Made by a program: the position numbers and the translations under genes. From Bacteroidales bacterium (GTDB taxonomy: Bacteria; Bacteroidota; Bacteroidia; Bacteroidales; UBA7332): a stretch of DNA of 64,000 bases. This document shows, in pieces, positions 44,280-54,100 of this stretch. The notes under the pieces were generated by a model. That model was not told the DNA's origin. It searched no databases and saw nothing but the letters and a program-made list of their open reading frames with translations. Each line of letters starts with the position of its first letter. The first letter of the stretch is position 1. The stretch lies in contig JAQTZA010000003.1 in the NCBI GenBank assembly GCA_028687995.1, positions 124,001 to 188,000 of the forward strand, read 5' to 3'.

Positions 44280-46493
44280 TTATTTAACTCGAAACGAATG
44301 CAAAAGATTCGCATCTGAATTTCCACCAACAAACACCGTAAATTTGCCGGCATCAGCATTCTGTGTTCCATCTGCATGTGTGTAAATCAAATCAACAGAT
44401 GGTTTTAGGGTGAATGTGACCACTTTCGATTCACCAGCATTGAGCTGAATTTTTTGAAACCCTTTCAACTCACGAACTGGACGAGTTAACTGCCCGATAT
44501 CATCTTTCAAATAAAGTTGTACAACCTCTTGTCCTGCAATTTTCCCGCTATTTTTCACTTTCACTTGAATAGTGATTTCATCATTCAACCCAATTTCAGG
44601 ATGAGAAACTGATAATTCACTATATTCGAAAGTCGTGTAACTCAAACCAAATCCGAATGGGAAAAGTGGTGTGAACGGGATATCCAAATAGCGCGACGAG
44701 TAACGTACTTTAGCATCAGACGGACGACCAGTCGATTTCGCTGCATAGAAGATTGGAACTTGTCCGACACAGCGTGGGAAAGTCACTGGCAATTTGCCCG
44801 AAGGATTGTATTTCCCTAAAAGCACATCTGCAATAGCATCTCCGGCAATCGTGCCCGGCTGCCACGCTTCAAGGATCGCATCGCAATAGTTCATTTCCTC
44901 TTCCAAAGCTAAAGGGCGACCATTCATCAACACCAAAATCACTGGTTTTTTCGTTGCATAAAGGGCTTTCAACAATGCCGTCTGAACTCCCGGCAGATTG
45001 ATATTCCCCCGACTAGCAGCTTCCCCAGCCATATCGCCTTTTTCGCCCAAAACAACCACAATTACATCGCTCTTTTTAGCCAAAGCAATGGCTTTGTTAA
45101 ACATTGAGGTTCGTTTTGTATCAATATCGCAACCTTGCGCATATTCGACTTGCGCAGATGTGCCCAATTGCTTTTTCAGACCTTGTAGCAACGTAACCAC
45201 ATCGCTAGTATCGCCCTGTGCAATCCACGTGCCGAGCATATCAGCCTGATTATCGGCCAATGGACCAATCAATGCAATTTTACGAATATCGCTTTTTATT
45301 GGCAATGTCTGCTTGTCGTTTTTGAGAAGCACCATCGATTCACGAGCGATCTCTCTGGCTGTGGTCAGATTATTCGCAGTCATCAACTCGTTGGTCTTCG
45401 AGTTGCAATATTTAAACGGATCAGCAAAAAGTCCCATTCTATATTTAATGGTCAGAATCCGTCGGACTGCTTCGTCAATTTTTTCAATATCGATACTTTT
45501 TGATTTAAGTTGATTTTCTACATATTTCGCCTTGTAAATCCCAGATTCCATATCCATGCTGACGCCTGCTTGAATGGCAAGTTGTGCGCACTGCTCTTCG
45601 TTTTCGGCGATGCCGTGATTCATAAATTCGCGAATTGTGGCAAAATCAGTCACTACAAATCCCTTATATTTCCACTGCTTTTGAAGAATATCGGTGAGCA
45701 ACTCTCTGTTTGCCGAGCAGGGCATTCCGTTAATTTCGTTGAAAGCCGACATAAACGAAGCCACCTGCGCATCGGCAGCAGCTTTGTGTGGCGCGAGATA
45801 GACGTCGTTCAGCTCTTGCAGCGACATGATGACCGTGTTATAGTCCTTTCCGCCGATTGGTGCGCCATAAGCCGCAAAATGCTTTGCGCAGGCTGCCACA
45901 TTGTTGCGTTCAGAAAGATTTTCGCCTTGATAGCCTTTTATCATTTCAACAGCCACTTTACTCGTCAGAAAAGGATCTTCGCCTGCACCTTCCGATACAC
46001 GACCCCAACGAGCATCGCGCGCAATGTCGATCATCGGGCCAAAAAACCAGTTGATTCCTCTTGACGAAGCTTCTGTGGCTGCCACTTGAGCCGATTTTCG
46101 GATTAAGTCGAGGTTGAACGAAGCTGCTTGCGCCAACGGTATTGGGAAAATGGTTTTGTAACCGTGAATGACATCGTAGCCAAACAACATTGGGATTTTC
46201 AAGCGAGATTGCATCGCCAATTCTTGCAAATAGCGGATGCTATCGGGCGTGATGGAGGCAAATATTGCACCGCAACGCCCCTCTTTTATCTCTTGTTTGT
46301 AACTCGGATTGAACACGGGTACCAACGGATCTTCGCCACTCGAATAGAGCGTCATTTGCCCCAGTTTCTCCTCTAAAGTCATTTGAGAAAGCAGGTTTTC
46401 GATCAAATTATTGTCGGCTGCCGAAGCATTTTTCAATCCGAAAACGAATAAAATAGTCGCTACGATGAAAAGTCTGATGGATTGTTGTTTCAT
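44280..46493 (-). CDS. GH3 beta-glycosidase (BglX-type), PUL 2 side
   Basis: The ATG at 46493 is preferred over the TTG four codons upstream; the product has 737 residues with a signal peptide (cut near SAA-D). It shows the full GH3 plan: barrel with the nucleophile Asp in GFVVTDFATI, alpha/beta sandwich with MAGEAASR, and C-terminal FnIII-like domain (FGFGLSYTTFEYS). KHFAAYGAPIGGKDYN is present. Nucleophile context TDF differs from the SDW of the PUL 1 enzyme. Likely a beta-glucosidase or related exo-enzyme acting on oligosaccharides from PUL 2. The 387-bp gap from the GH78 gene leaves its membership in the operon open. Confidence 0.92.
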   Translation of the reverse strand: MKQQSIRLFIVATILFVFGLKNASAADNNLIENLLSQMTLEEKLGQMTLYSSGEDPLVPVFNPSYKQEIKEGRCGAIFASITPDSIRYLQELAMQSRLKIPMLFGYDVIHGYKTIFPIPLAQAASFNLDLIRKSAQVAATEASSRGINWFFGPMIDIARDARWGRVSEGAGEDPFLTSKVAVEMIKGYQGENLSERNNVAACAKHFAAYGAPIGGKDYNTVIMSLQELNDVYLAPHKAAADAQVASFMSAFNEINGMPCSANRELLTDILQKQWKYKGFVVTDFATIREFMNHGIAENEEQCAQLAIQAGVSMDMESGIYKAKYVENQLKSKSIDIEKIDEAVRRILTIKYRMGLFADPFKYCNSKTNELMTANNLTTAREIARESMVLLKNDKQTLPIKSDIRKIALIGPLADNQADMLGTWIAQGDTSDVVTLLQGLKKQLGTSAQVEYAQGCDIDTKRTSMFNKAIALAKKSDVIVVVLGEKGDMAGEAASRGNINLPGVQTALLKALYATKKPVILVLMNGRPLALEEEMNYCDAILEAWQPGTIAGDAIADVLLGKYNPSGKLPVTFPRCVGQVPIFYAAKSTGRPSDAKVRYSSRYLDIPFTPLFPFGFGLSYTTFEYSELSVSHPEIGLNDEITIQVKVKNSGKIAGQEVVQLYLKDDIGQLTRPVRELKGFQKIQLNAGESKVVTFTLKPSVDLIYTHADGTQNADAGKFTVFVGGNSDANLLHSFRVK

Positions 46494-46538
46494 ATTAGTT
46501 GTCAATATATTTGAAAATGAATTGATATTCTAAAAATT

Positions 46539-46563
46539 TGCCAAACAGAATATTAGTTTGGCA
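46539..46563 (-). promoter_or_regulatory. possible operator upstream of the GH3 gene
   Basis: TGCCAAAC and GTTTGGCA form a perfect 8-bp inverted repeat with a 9-nt spacer, about 46 bp upstream of the start codon at 46493. The size and symmetry fit a regulator-binding site; no regulator can be named. Confidence 0.35.
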
Positions 46564-46632
46564 CTATATCAAAATGGGTATACAAGGAAGTGATAGGTAT
46601 GTGATTATATCACTCTTATCGCTACCGCGGGT

Positions 46633-46661
46633 TTTACTTTTTTTGGCGCAAAAAAAGTAAA
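46633..46661. repeat. A/T-rich hairpin repeat
   Basis: TTTACTTTTTTT-GGCGC-AAAAAAAGTAAA is a perfect 12-bp stem with a 5-nt loop followed by CAAAAAAA. Hairpins of this form recur between genes in many Bacteroidota and may act as terminators or repetitive extragenic elements. Confidence 0.55.
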
Positions 46662-46880
46662 CAAAAAAACATTGTCGAAATAACTCGCTCAATCGTCCAT
46701 ACAACGAACTACAATTAAATTAGCAGTTGTAGTTGGACTCTCTCACTCTACAAGATTTCGACGTCTGGTATTTGTGTTTGTCCCCACTGGGACTAGCGAA
46801 TAAGCACTTCTTAAAATTTGCAATCTTTATTTTCATATTAGTTACAATCATCCAGATAGTTTCAAAATCCACTCTAAACT

Positions 46881-49277
46881 TTATTTTTGTAATTTCAAAA
46901 TTTGTTTCCCTCCAATCAGAGGTGTTTCTTGACCGTTCCAGAGGAATTTTCCTGTTTTGGCTTGCGGTAATGTAATTTCGACTGTGACGGTTTGTTTGGT
47001 TTTGTCTTTCGTCAGTTTCACCATAATTACTCCATCTTTACAAGGCATTTTGGCATCAATAGAATTCAGCATTCCCATATTTGGAGCAATTACAATGCCA
47101 TTGAATCCGGGTTTAGTCGGTTGAATGCCCGCTACAATTTTGAGCAAATGGTACACCGGACTCGCGCTCCAAGCGTGGCATTCAGAGCGTGGATTAATGT
47201 CCGTTTCGGCAAAGGTGGTCAAACCGTTGCGCATCATATTTTTCCAATTGTCCAGTAACGAAAGGTATTCGTTGCCTTTGCCCGATTTCAAAAGAGCTTC
47301 GAAAAGATAAAACTTAAAGTAGATGGTTGTCTGAATCAGACTTTTATCCGATAAGATTTTTGTCATCACCGCAGCTTGTTTGTCTGCCGGAATGGCATCG
47401 GTCAGAATCGCCAATATGTTGCAATGCTGCGAATAGATTTTCTGTTCGGGTGTTTCTGCAATCAATCCGTTTTTTGCGTTCAAACAGCGTTTTACCACCG
47501 CAGCTTTCACTTTTTGGGCTAATAATTGAGCTTTGTTGCTCTTTTCGGTGTCACCCAAATAGTTGTAAATTTCAGCTGCGCGCTGCAATGCCATCACATA
47601 TTGCAGATTTATGGTGGCAGAATAACCGTTATCGGCTCCGGGAGGAATTCCGTTAGGGAAGCCAGCAGCCCAATCGGTGAAATTCCACCAGTCGAGGTTG
47701 GTGAGCATTCCTGTCGAATCGACTTTTTTGCTAAACCACGAAAGAACTGTTTCCACGCCATCAAGCCGTTGACGAATAAACTCCTTGTCACCATCGATAA
47801 TCATAAAGTCGTGAATCATGCTAATCCAAAGCAACGAATAGGGTGGAATAACTTGAACAATGTAGCTCGGATAGCGGCTTTGAGTCAGGCCATTAGGCAA
47901 ACGGGAATCATCGAATGAAACCATTGCTTTACGCACTAAACGTTTATCACTTGACATCGAATAAGCAATAAGCGCCTCTATTCTGGTGTCGCCAATGTAT
48001 TGCAATTGCTCGTAATAGGGATCCATAAAGTCGTCGAAAGCAGAATTTTGAAGGGTGCGCCAAGAGTTTTCCCAGGTTTTATTCACTGTATCGTTGTCGC
48101 ATTTGAAAGAGGCCTCTTGCTCAAACGGATAGGCAGTGTTTATGGCAAAAAAATTGTCCAGACGTAGCGGATCGTCTTTTGTTTCGATATCCAGTTGGAT
48201 AAAGCGAAAGGTGCGCATGGCGGTTGAAACAAAGCTTCTATAGTCAAAACCATCTGGATAGACTTTGTCGTAATAACCTTGTATCTGTTTGCCTGCCAGT
48301 TCGTTTCTGTTTCCTTTTAGCCACGCAGAGTCAAACAGTGCTTCGGCGTAAGTGATTTTTAGGCTTGCGTTTTTTCCTTTCGAAAAAATGAGTTCGGGAA
48401 AGCCAGTCGTATGAGTTTCATTATCAATCAGAATACGTTTGATGGAATGAGCAGGAATCGTTAGGTTATGAATGGATTTCAGAGGGATTGGCTGCTTGTT
48501 TTCGAAATTATAGAACTTGCTGAACGACAGTTTTTTTTCTGCTAAATAAGGAATTGAGCGAGGTACTAAGAACCAGGTGCTACCATACAGAAATCCCCGA
48601 CCGGCAGCAAATTCAACGGTTGCCAATTTAGGCTTTAGCCAGTTTTCGTCGTTAAAATTAGGCGTTTCCCATCCCCACGGAAATTTATTGGCGAATAGAA
48701 CATCGCAAGGTCCGGCGGCATAATAGCCTCGCATCGAATCGCTCACAAAAGGCATTACGCCACGTCCGTCATTTTTGATGACTTTCCAGCCAGGTTTGCC
48801 GGTATTGAGGTCGTTTTTACCTAAAGAGGCATCAAATTGACAAATGAAAGCGGTTTGAAAGGTTTGCTGCAACGCTTTGCGATACTCGCCAAAGTTGATT
48901 ACTTCGGCGGCTATCGTGTTTTTCCCGGCGTTCAAAAAAGGGGCAATATCTCGTGTTTCGTAGCGATAATGATTGATGTCGCCCGTTTCGGGACCGAACC
49001 CAACGTATTGTCCATTCACATACAAACGATATTTATTATCCGCAGAAATGTAAATCGTGAATTTTTTCGGAACGGAAGTCAAATCGAACGAACGACGAAA
49101 CAGAAATGCGCCAAAATCGAGCGTTGAAGCCGTTGGGTGAGTTATCCACTGTGCCGACCAAGAGTGTTTGAGCGTGGAAAAATCTTTGCCTTCTTCGTTG
49201 ATTATTGCTTTCGATTCTTGTGCAGAAATAGAGAATTGAAACAAAAAAAACAGGACTAAAATAAAGGTGTGTTTCAT
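46881..49277 (-). CDS. GH78-type alpha-L-rhamnosidase-like enzyme
   Basis: From the ATG at 49277 the product has 798 residues and a signal peptide (cut at ISA-Q). It contains an N-terminal beta-sandwich with the WSAQWITHP opening and the carbohydrate-binding YRLYVNGQYVGFGPETGDINHYRYETRDI segment of rhamnosidases. The (alpha/alpha)6 barrel follows. The acid region MDPYYEQLQYIGDTR aligns with the D-x4-E-x6-D pattern of GH78, and the base is the Glu in GLTTFAETDIN. ECHAWSASPVYHLLKIVAGI is characteristic of the family end. The diverged acid motif (usually DCPQRxER) makes substrate specificity uncertain. Gene order puts it in PUL 2. Confidence 0.82.
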   Translation of the reverse strand: MKHTFILVLFFLFQFSISAQESKAIINEEGKDFSTLKHSWSAQWITHPTASTLDFGAFLFRRSFDLTSVPKKFTIYISADNKYRLYVNGQYVGFGPETGDINHYRYETRDIAPFLNAGKNTIAAEVINFGEYRKALQQTFQTAFICQFDASLGKNDLNTGKPGWKVIKNDGRGVMPFVSDSMRGYYAAGPCDVLFANKFPWGWETPNFNDENWLKPKLATVEFAAGRGFLYGSTWFLVPRSIPYLAEKKLSFSKFYNFENKQPIPLKSIHNLTIPAHSIKRILIDNETHTTGFPELIFSKGKNASLKITYAEALFDSAWLKGNRNELAGKQIQGYYDKVYPDGFDYRSFVSTAMRTFRFIQLDIETKDDPLRLDNFFAINTAYPFEQEASFKCDNDTVNKTWENSWRTLQNSAFDDFMDPYYEQLQYIGDTRIEALIAYSMSSDKRLVRKAMVSFDDSRLPNGLTQSRYPSYIVQVIPPYSLLWISMIHDFMIIDGDKEFIRQRLDGVETVLSWFSKKVDSTGMLTNLDWWNFTDWAAGFPNGIPPGADNGYSATINLQYVMALQRAAEIYNYLGDTEKSNKAQLLAQKVKAAVVKRCLNAKNGLIAETPEQKIYSQHCNILAILTDAIPADKQAAVMTKILSDKSLIQTTIYFKFYLFEALLKSGKGNEYLSLLDNWKNMMRNGLTTFAETDINPRSECHAWSASPVYHLLKIVAGIQPTKPGFNGIVIAPNMGMLNSIDAKMPCKDGVIMVKLTKDKTKQTVTVEITLPQAKTGKFLWNGQETPLIGGKQILKLQK

Positions 49278-49343
49278 TAGATTCAAAATAAAAATTGAAC
49301 CAAATAGCGGCTACTTGATTCAATTTATTTGGATGAAATATTT

Positions 49344-50174
49344 TTAGAATTTGATGGGAATACTTGTCACCATTACATTATCGATGTAGAGATACGAATC
49401 GTTTCTTGGCGCCCAATCGGGAGTTGCACCACCATGGAATGTCGAGAAATAGAATGAATCAATCAACCCTTTGTTGCCGACGCGGAGTCGGAAGTTGGTC
49501 TTTTCGGCAACCTTCACGCCATCTACCCAAGCTGTGATAATAGCATTTGTTTTATCAGCATCGTTCAATTTGATATGTTGAGTCAAGCGATACCATCTGT
49601 TTCGTTCAAATTTAACATTGAAATAGATAGGTTCTCCATAAGTTTCGGCCATATCGACGTAATAGAGATAGATATCGGGCATGGTATTTGTCCACATATA
49701 GCGGGCACTCCAGCCATCTCCTTCGGTGGGATTTACGCCACCGGTATATTTCTCTCCGCCACTGGTCAACCCTGGGAGTTTTCCACCCAAATTGAAGTCG
49801 AAATTGGCATCGAATTTTAGGTAATAATCGAGATAATACTCTTTACTGCCTGTCAAAGTGCGGACAAACTGAATTCCTCCTTGTTGAGGTCCAACAGAAC
49901 CTTTAGGATAAAATACCTGTAGCACTTTGCCTCTTTGTGGATCATCCACAATGGCACCACGACCATCTGTCGTTACCCATTTTATATTTTTAAAATCAGT
50001 TTCCACCTCGGCATTTCCATAATTACCGACTGACCGTTTATCAAAACTCACGTACATCAGCGTATCCGTAGGAGGTGCCGTTGTGGGTCTAAATAAGATA
50101 TCGTCATCATTTTGTGCACATGCAAGCAGTGTGAACATCATGGATAATAGTGCGAAATGGATTCTTTTGCTCAT
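49344..50174 (-). CDS. PL14-type polysaccharide lyase lipoprotein
   Basis: A 276-residue lipoprotein (lipobox LLAC, Cys ~19) consisting of one beta-jelly-roll domain. The hallmark segments of polysaccharide lyase family 14 are present: YPKGSVGPQQGG, FNLGGKLPGLTSGG, GWSARYMWT, WYRLTQHIKLN, and FYFSTFHGGATPDWAPRNDSYLYIDN. PL14 lyases cleave polyuronates such as alginate or glucuronan by beta-elimination. It shares the same domain with residues 20-255 of the fusion protein at 51200-54223. It probably acts at the cell surface. Substrate is inferred from family only. Confidence 0.75.
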   Translation of the reverse strand: MSKRIHFALLSMMFTLLACAQNDDDILFRPTTAPPTDTLMYVSFDKRSVGNYGNAEVETDFKNIKWVTTDGRGAIVDDPQRGKVLQVFYPKGSVGPQQGGIQFVRTLTGSKEYYLDYYLKFDANFDFNLGGKLPGLTSGGEKYTGGVNPTEGDGWSARYMWTNTMPDIYLYYVDMAETYGEPIYFNVKFERNRWYRLTQHIKLNDADKTNAIITAWVDGVKVAEKTNFRLRVGNKGLIDSFYFSTFHGGATPDWAPRNDSYLYIDNVMVTSIPIKF

Positions 50175-50197
50175 AATACTTCGTTTTAAAATAAATC

Positions 50198-50227
50198 AAT
50201 ACAGAGCCTTTCGCAAGGCCCTGTATT
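50198..50227 (-). terminator. hairpin after the stand-alone binding protein gene
   Basis: AATACAG-x-GCCTT pairs with AAGGC-x-CTGTATT with one internal mismatch and a 4-nt loop, 20 bp after the stop codon. On the minus strand it is followed by GATTTATTTTAAAA. It probably attenuates transcription into the lyase gene. Confidence 0.55.
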
Positions 50228-50246
50228 GAACACACAACTTGATTAA

Positions 50247-51167
50247 CTACTTCACTAAAACTGATCTTGAAGTCTCTTTACCACTATTGGATAACTTAAC
50301 AATGTAAGCACCTGGGTTTAATTTTTTGGTGGAAATGAAATTAGATGATGTCAATATTTCAGACGAAATTTTGGCTCCCGTAACCGAATAAACTGCCAAT
50401 GTAGCATTTTCTAAAGCTGCATCCACTTTTGCATTAACTCGCCCTGTGCGATCTGCATAAATCGTAATACCATTCGATTGATCTACTTTGCTTATAGCAT
50501 CTGGCAAACCGAAAATGAATGTCAAACGTGGGTAATATGTGGCGTTGTCACCAGGAGCAACAGCATAACGTTGCCAATTGGTCGTAGGCGTAACATTATC
50601 CATGCTCAAGCGCAAAAAAGCATATTTATTGACAGCTCCATTTCCATATTGTTGTTTCAAGAAGTTTACTAATTGCGTATTAGCACCTTCGTTCGTTGTT
50701 TGTGTCGATGTTATTGGATTGCCAAATGTGATGGCAGCATTATCCAAAAAATTATCCATAATACCCCAATCAGAACCATTTCCAACATTAGGTCCAGCTA
50801 CGAATGCTCCAGAAAAATAATCACTGGCTAGAGCAACATCTGTAGCACGAAAATCAATTCCATACAGGTCACCATTAAATGAAACCCATTGATCTTTGCG
50901 AAGCACAGTAGCTGTAAATGCAGCACCTACCAAAGACATTCCAGCTGGAATTGCAGGCATTTTAAAATTCATTACAATACTATTCAAATTGACAGCAGGA
51001 GGAGCGATATTGCTAATAAGCAACATATCCAAAGCTGGTTCAACTTTACCTGCTTGATCAACATAAGCATCAAAATAATCAGGTTTTACTTCTACAGTTT
51101 GAGCTTTTACAGCATTAAAACCTGCGAAAAGAAGCATCGCGACAAAGAAAAGTTTAATTGTTTTCAT
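50247..51167 (-). CDS. stand-alone CBM96-like module with T9SS sorting domain
   Basis: A 306-residue secreted protein (signal peptide cut at VKA-Q). Residues ~25-225 form one copy of the beta-sandwich module shared by the next three genes: NFKMPAIPAGMSLVGAAFTATV, GDLYGIDFRATD, ASDYFSGAF, KYAFLRLSMDN, YYPRLTFIF. The last ~75 residues (NGITIYADRTGRVNAKVDAAL, ATLAVYSVTGAK, GAYIVKLS, RSVLVK) are a T9SS sorting domain. It has no enzyme domain, so it is likely a surface or released glycan-binding protein, analogous to the three-module protein in PUL 1. Module identification as CBM96/DNRLRE-like is by pattern. Confidence 0.7.
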   Translation of the reverse strand: MKTIKLFFVAMLLFAGFNAVKAQTVEVKPDYFDAYVDQAGKVEPALDMLLISNIAPPAVNLNSIVMNFKMPAIPAGMSLVGAAFTATVLRKDQWVSFNGDLYGIDFRATDVALASDYFSGAFVAGPNVGNGSDWGIMDNFLDNAAITFGNPITSTQTTNEGANTQLVNFLKQQYGNGAVNKYAFLRLSMDNVTPTTNWQRYAVAPGDNATYYPRLTFIFGLPDAISKVDQSNGITIYADRTGRVNAKVDAALENATLAVYSVTGAKISSEILTSSNFISTKKLNPGAYIVKLSNSGKETSRSVLVK

Positions 51168-51199
51168 ACGTTTTGTTTTTAATATTTATACTAGAGAAT

Positions 51200-54100
51200 T
51201 TATAATCTGATAATTTGTTGTGTTGTACTCCATCGTTTGGTTGAGCATTTTACAATATAAATTTGGCGTGAAAAAGCTGAAAGATCCAGTTGTATTGTTT
51301 TTTGATTATTAATAATTCTATTGTTGACCAATAATCCTTTTGTATCATAAATTTCAACTGAAATTGGCTCATCTACAAAATAATCTGGAAAATCAATTTG
51401 CAAGAAAGAGCCCAAGAGTGGATTCGGGTAAATACGAGGTTTCACCGATTGATTCACCAAACTTATAGGCGAAAGTGTATCATTTTGAAGTTGAATGAAT
51501 AGGGTTGGATATCTGTTATTATCAGAGGTTTTGGCAGCTCCGTCAGATGTCGTAAACATAGTTCGTGCAAATTTGGTCTGTGCAACATCGCTGGTACTCA
51601 ATCGCAAGAAGATATATTTTCCTGCATTACCATCGGTGTAGGCATTTTGAATATTCTTAGACAATTCAGAAATTCCAGTTGCAGTCGTCTTCACCACTCC
51701 AATAGCGGTCGTCTTCGATGCAAAATTTTCCTGAATTGGTGTTCCGTTAGTTGCGTCAAATGCTCCAGCATATCCGTCAGCCAAAATAACCGCATCGCTG
51801 CTTCTCGGGGTAAGTGCAAAAAGATTGATTACACCTGTTATGCTCGCTGGTGTGTTAAAGCCTTCGAGATAGACTTGAAATGAAGCCTCTTTCACCATTT
51901 TCCCTTGTGGTATAACTGGCAATTGGAATGGAAATACAGCTGAAAGTTGTTTGTCTAATTCATAACCTCCACCAGCAATCACATTGTCTCTGGTATTCGG
52001 ATCAACAAATGTATGTATTGGGAAATAGGCTCCGGCATCAGCTTTTGTAGCAATCAGTGTGAATGTATTTACATCAGGACTGATCGTAAGAATGAAACTT
52101 TTAGAAATCGTACTTACGCCGTTATTTGCCAAAACTGTGATTGTATATTTACCTAAGTTCTCTTTTGCTGGAGCAACCGTAAATTTACCTGTGTATTGAC
52201 CCGTTGTAGAAAACGTAACAAAACTAGGTAATGTTCCAGACGTAAAGGTCAAAGGCTGATTTTGAGTTGTGTGAGCCTCAACTATAATATCCTTCGGCTC
52301 GTTCACATTCACCTCTGTATCAGGTATTGGATTGAAAACGGCAGGGTCATTATCCAAAACGCCAGTAACAAGCACCTCTCCTCTATCGGGAACTGCATCG
52401 ACGAGCAAATATTTTCCTCCAGCAAAATCGATTAATTTGGTTGCAACTGATTGACCATTTTGTACCGCTGTAGCGGTAGCCCAATCGTTGCCAACTCTAA
52501 TTTTTACAGTTAATGGGAAATAGAACAAATCGTCATTCATATCGTCTGTCACAGTGAATTTCACTTGAGTAGAGCTTACCACAGATGAAGTCAAATGATG
52601 TGTGTCGCGCGATTGAGCGTATTGTGCTACGGGTGTAAATCCACCGACCCAAAGACTATCTTCTCTTGCTTTCAAATATTGCAAAAGTCCCTCTGCCTTT
52701 GTTTTAGCATCTGCTGTGCCAAGCGCATGAAAGTGTGTACTTCCCCAGCCACGATAATAGGTTACATTGTACAATTTTGCTCCTTTATCGAGTAAAGGAT
52801 CGATGTATGTTGGCAATGCGGCAACAACCGCGGGACTAGAAACACTGTTCACATTCAGATAATTGACTTTATCAACTTGATTCAATACGCCATAAGTTCC
52901 ACGCATTGCAATAAACTGCGTACGACCATAATTTGCATTTCCCTCGCCATAAGGCCAAGCATAGGTAAGTGCTTGATTGCCGTAAGAGTCGAGTTCAGCA
53001 TCAATTTTCTGACGTGTCGATTTTAGTCGAGTAACGTATCTCAGTGAGTCTGGATTTGGGGGCGTGGTGGGTGTGTTATACCAGTTACGATCGTCGTGTC
53101 CTCCAATGCAGTGACCCTGTTTTATAGCTGTCAGGTATTTGTTCCAATCCTTCACATTCGGATTAGTAGCCACCACATCGAAATCTGGCCATGTCTGTCC
53201 ATCTGTAATCAGAAACCATGTGACTGGCAATTTGTAATTGGCTAACGTAGTTTTCCAATAATCCACTTCTGTTTCGATATTATCGTCAATTGAGATTGTG
53301 AACGCCGCTACTTTGTCGTCTTTCCATAGGCAAACCGAAGCATCACCAAATTTAGATCCCCATTGTTTATTGATATTGGCAATACGTGGCGTAACCGCTG
53401 GATCAAGGTTAGTCAAACCTGTTGCACCTTTTAATTCTTTCAGATAGGTTGGTGCATCGGTCGAAACCACAATATCGTCGAAATAGGTTTTGCAATCTAC
53501 AGAAGGAGCCCAAGAAGCATCGTTACCACCAAAGAATGTGGAGAAATAGAACGAATCTATCAATCCATTTGGTGCGATTCTCAACCTGAAATTTGTCTTT
53601 TCAATCACTAATCGGCCATTCATCCAGACACGAATAACAGCGTTATTCATGTTTTCATCATTGACGATGATTTCTTGGGTCATTCTATACCATCTGTCCT
53701 TTTCGAATACTTGATTTGTCGGAATATTATCGCCAAACGAAGACGATTGGTCGATGTAGTAAAGGTAGAGAATCGAGTTGTTTGTGGACCACATGTAGCG
53801 TGCACTCCAACCTTGTCCATTTGTTGGCACTACTCCGCCAGTATAGTCACCACCGCCACTGGTCAGCCCAGGGAGCTTACCTCCAAGATTAAACTCGAAA
53901 CCTTTGTCAAATTTCACGAAATAATCAAGAAAGTAGTGCTTTGCAGGAGTCATTCTTGCAATAAATTGAGACCCTGAAGCAAAAGGGCCAAACTGTGATT
54001 TTGGGTAATTAATAGCGAGAACTTTACCTCGTTGTGGGTCTTCGGTAATTGAGGCATTGTTATTCATCGTTGACCAAGTGACCAGTGGACATAGATCCGA

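Larger units (their letters stand above)
46494..46880. other. 387-bp gene-free gap rich in inverted repeats
   Basis: No credible ORF is present. The gap holds several hairpins: an 8-bp repeat at 46539-46563, an A/T-rich 12-bp hairpin at 46633-46661, AACTACAA / TTGTAGTT at 46707-46734, and GTCCC-CACT-GGGAC near 46780. It looks like an accumulation of REP-like debris between the GH3 and GH78 genes. Confidence 0.6.

Noticed and set aside
45510..46064. 184-codon plus-strand frame opposite the second GH3
   Set aside because: Antisense to conserved GH3 barrel sequence, no start context and no recognisable domain.
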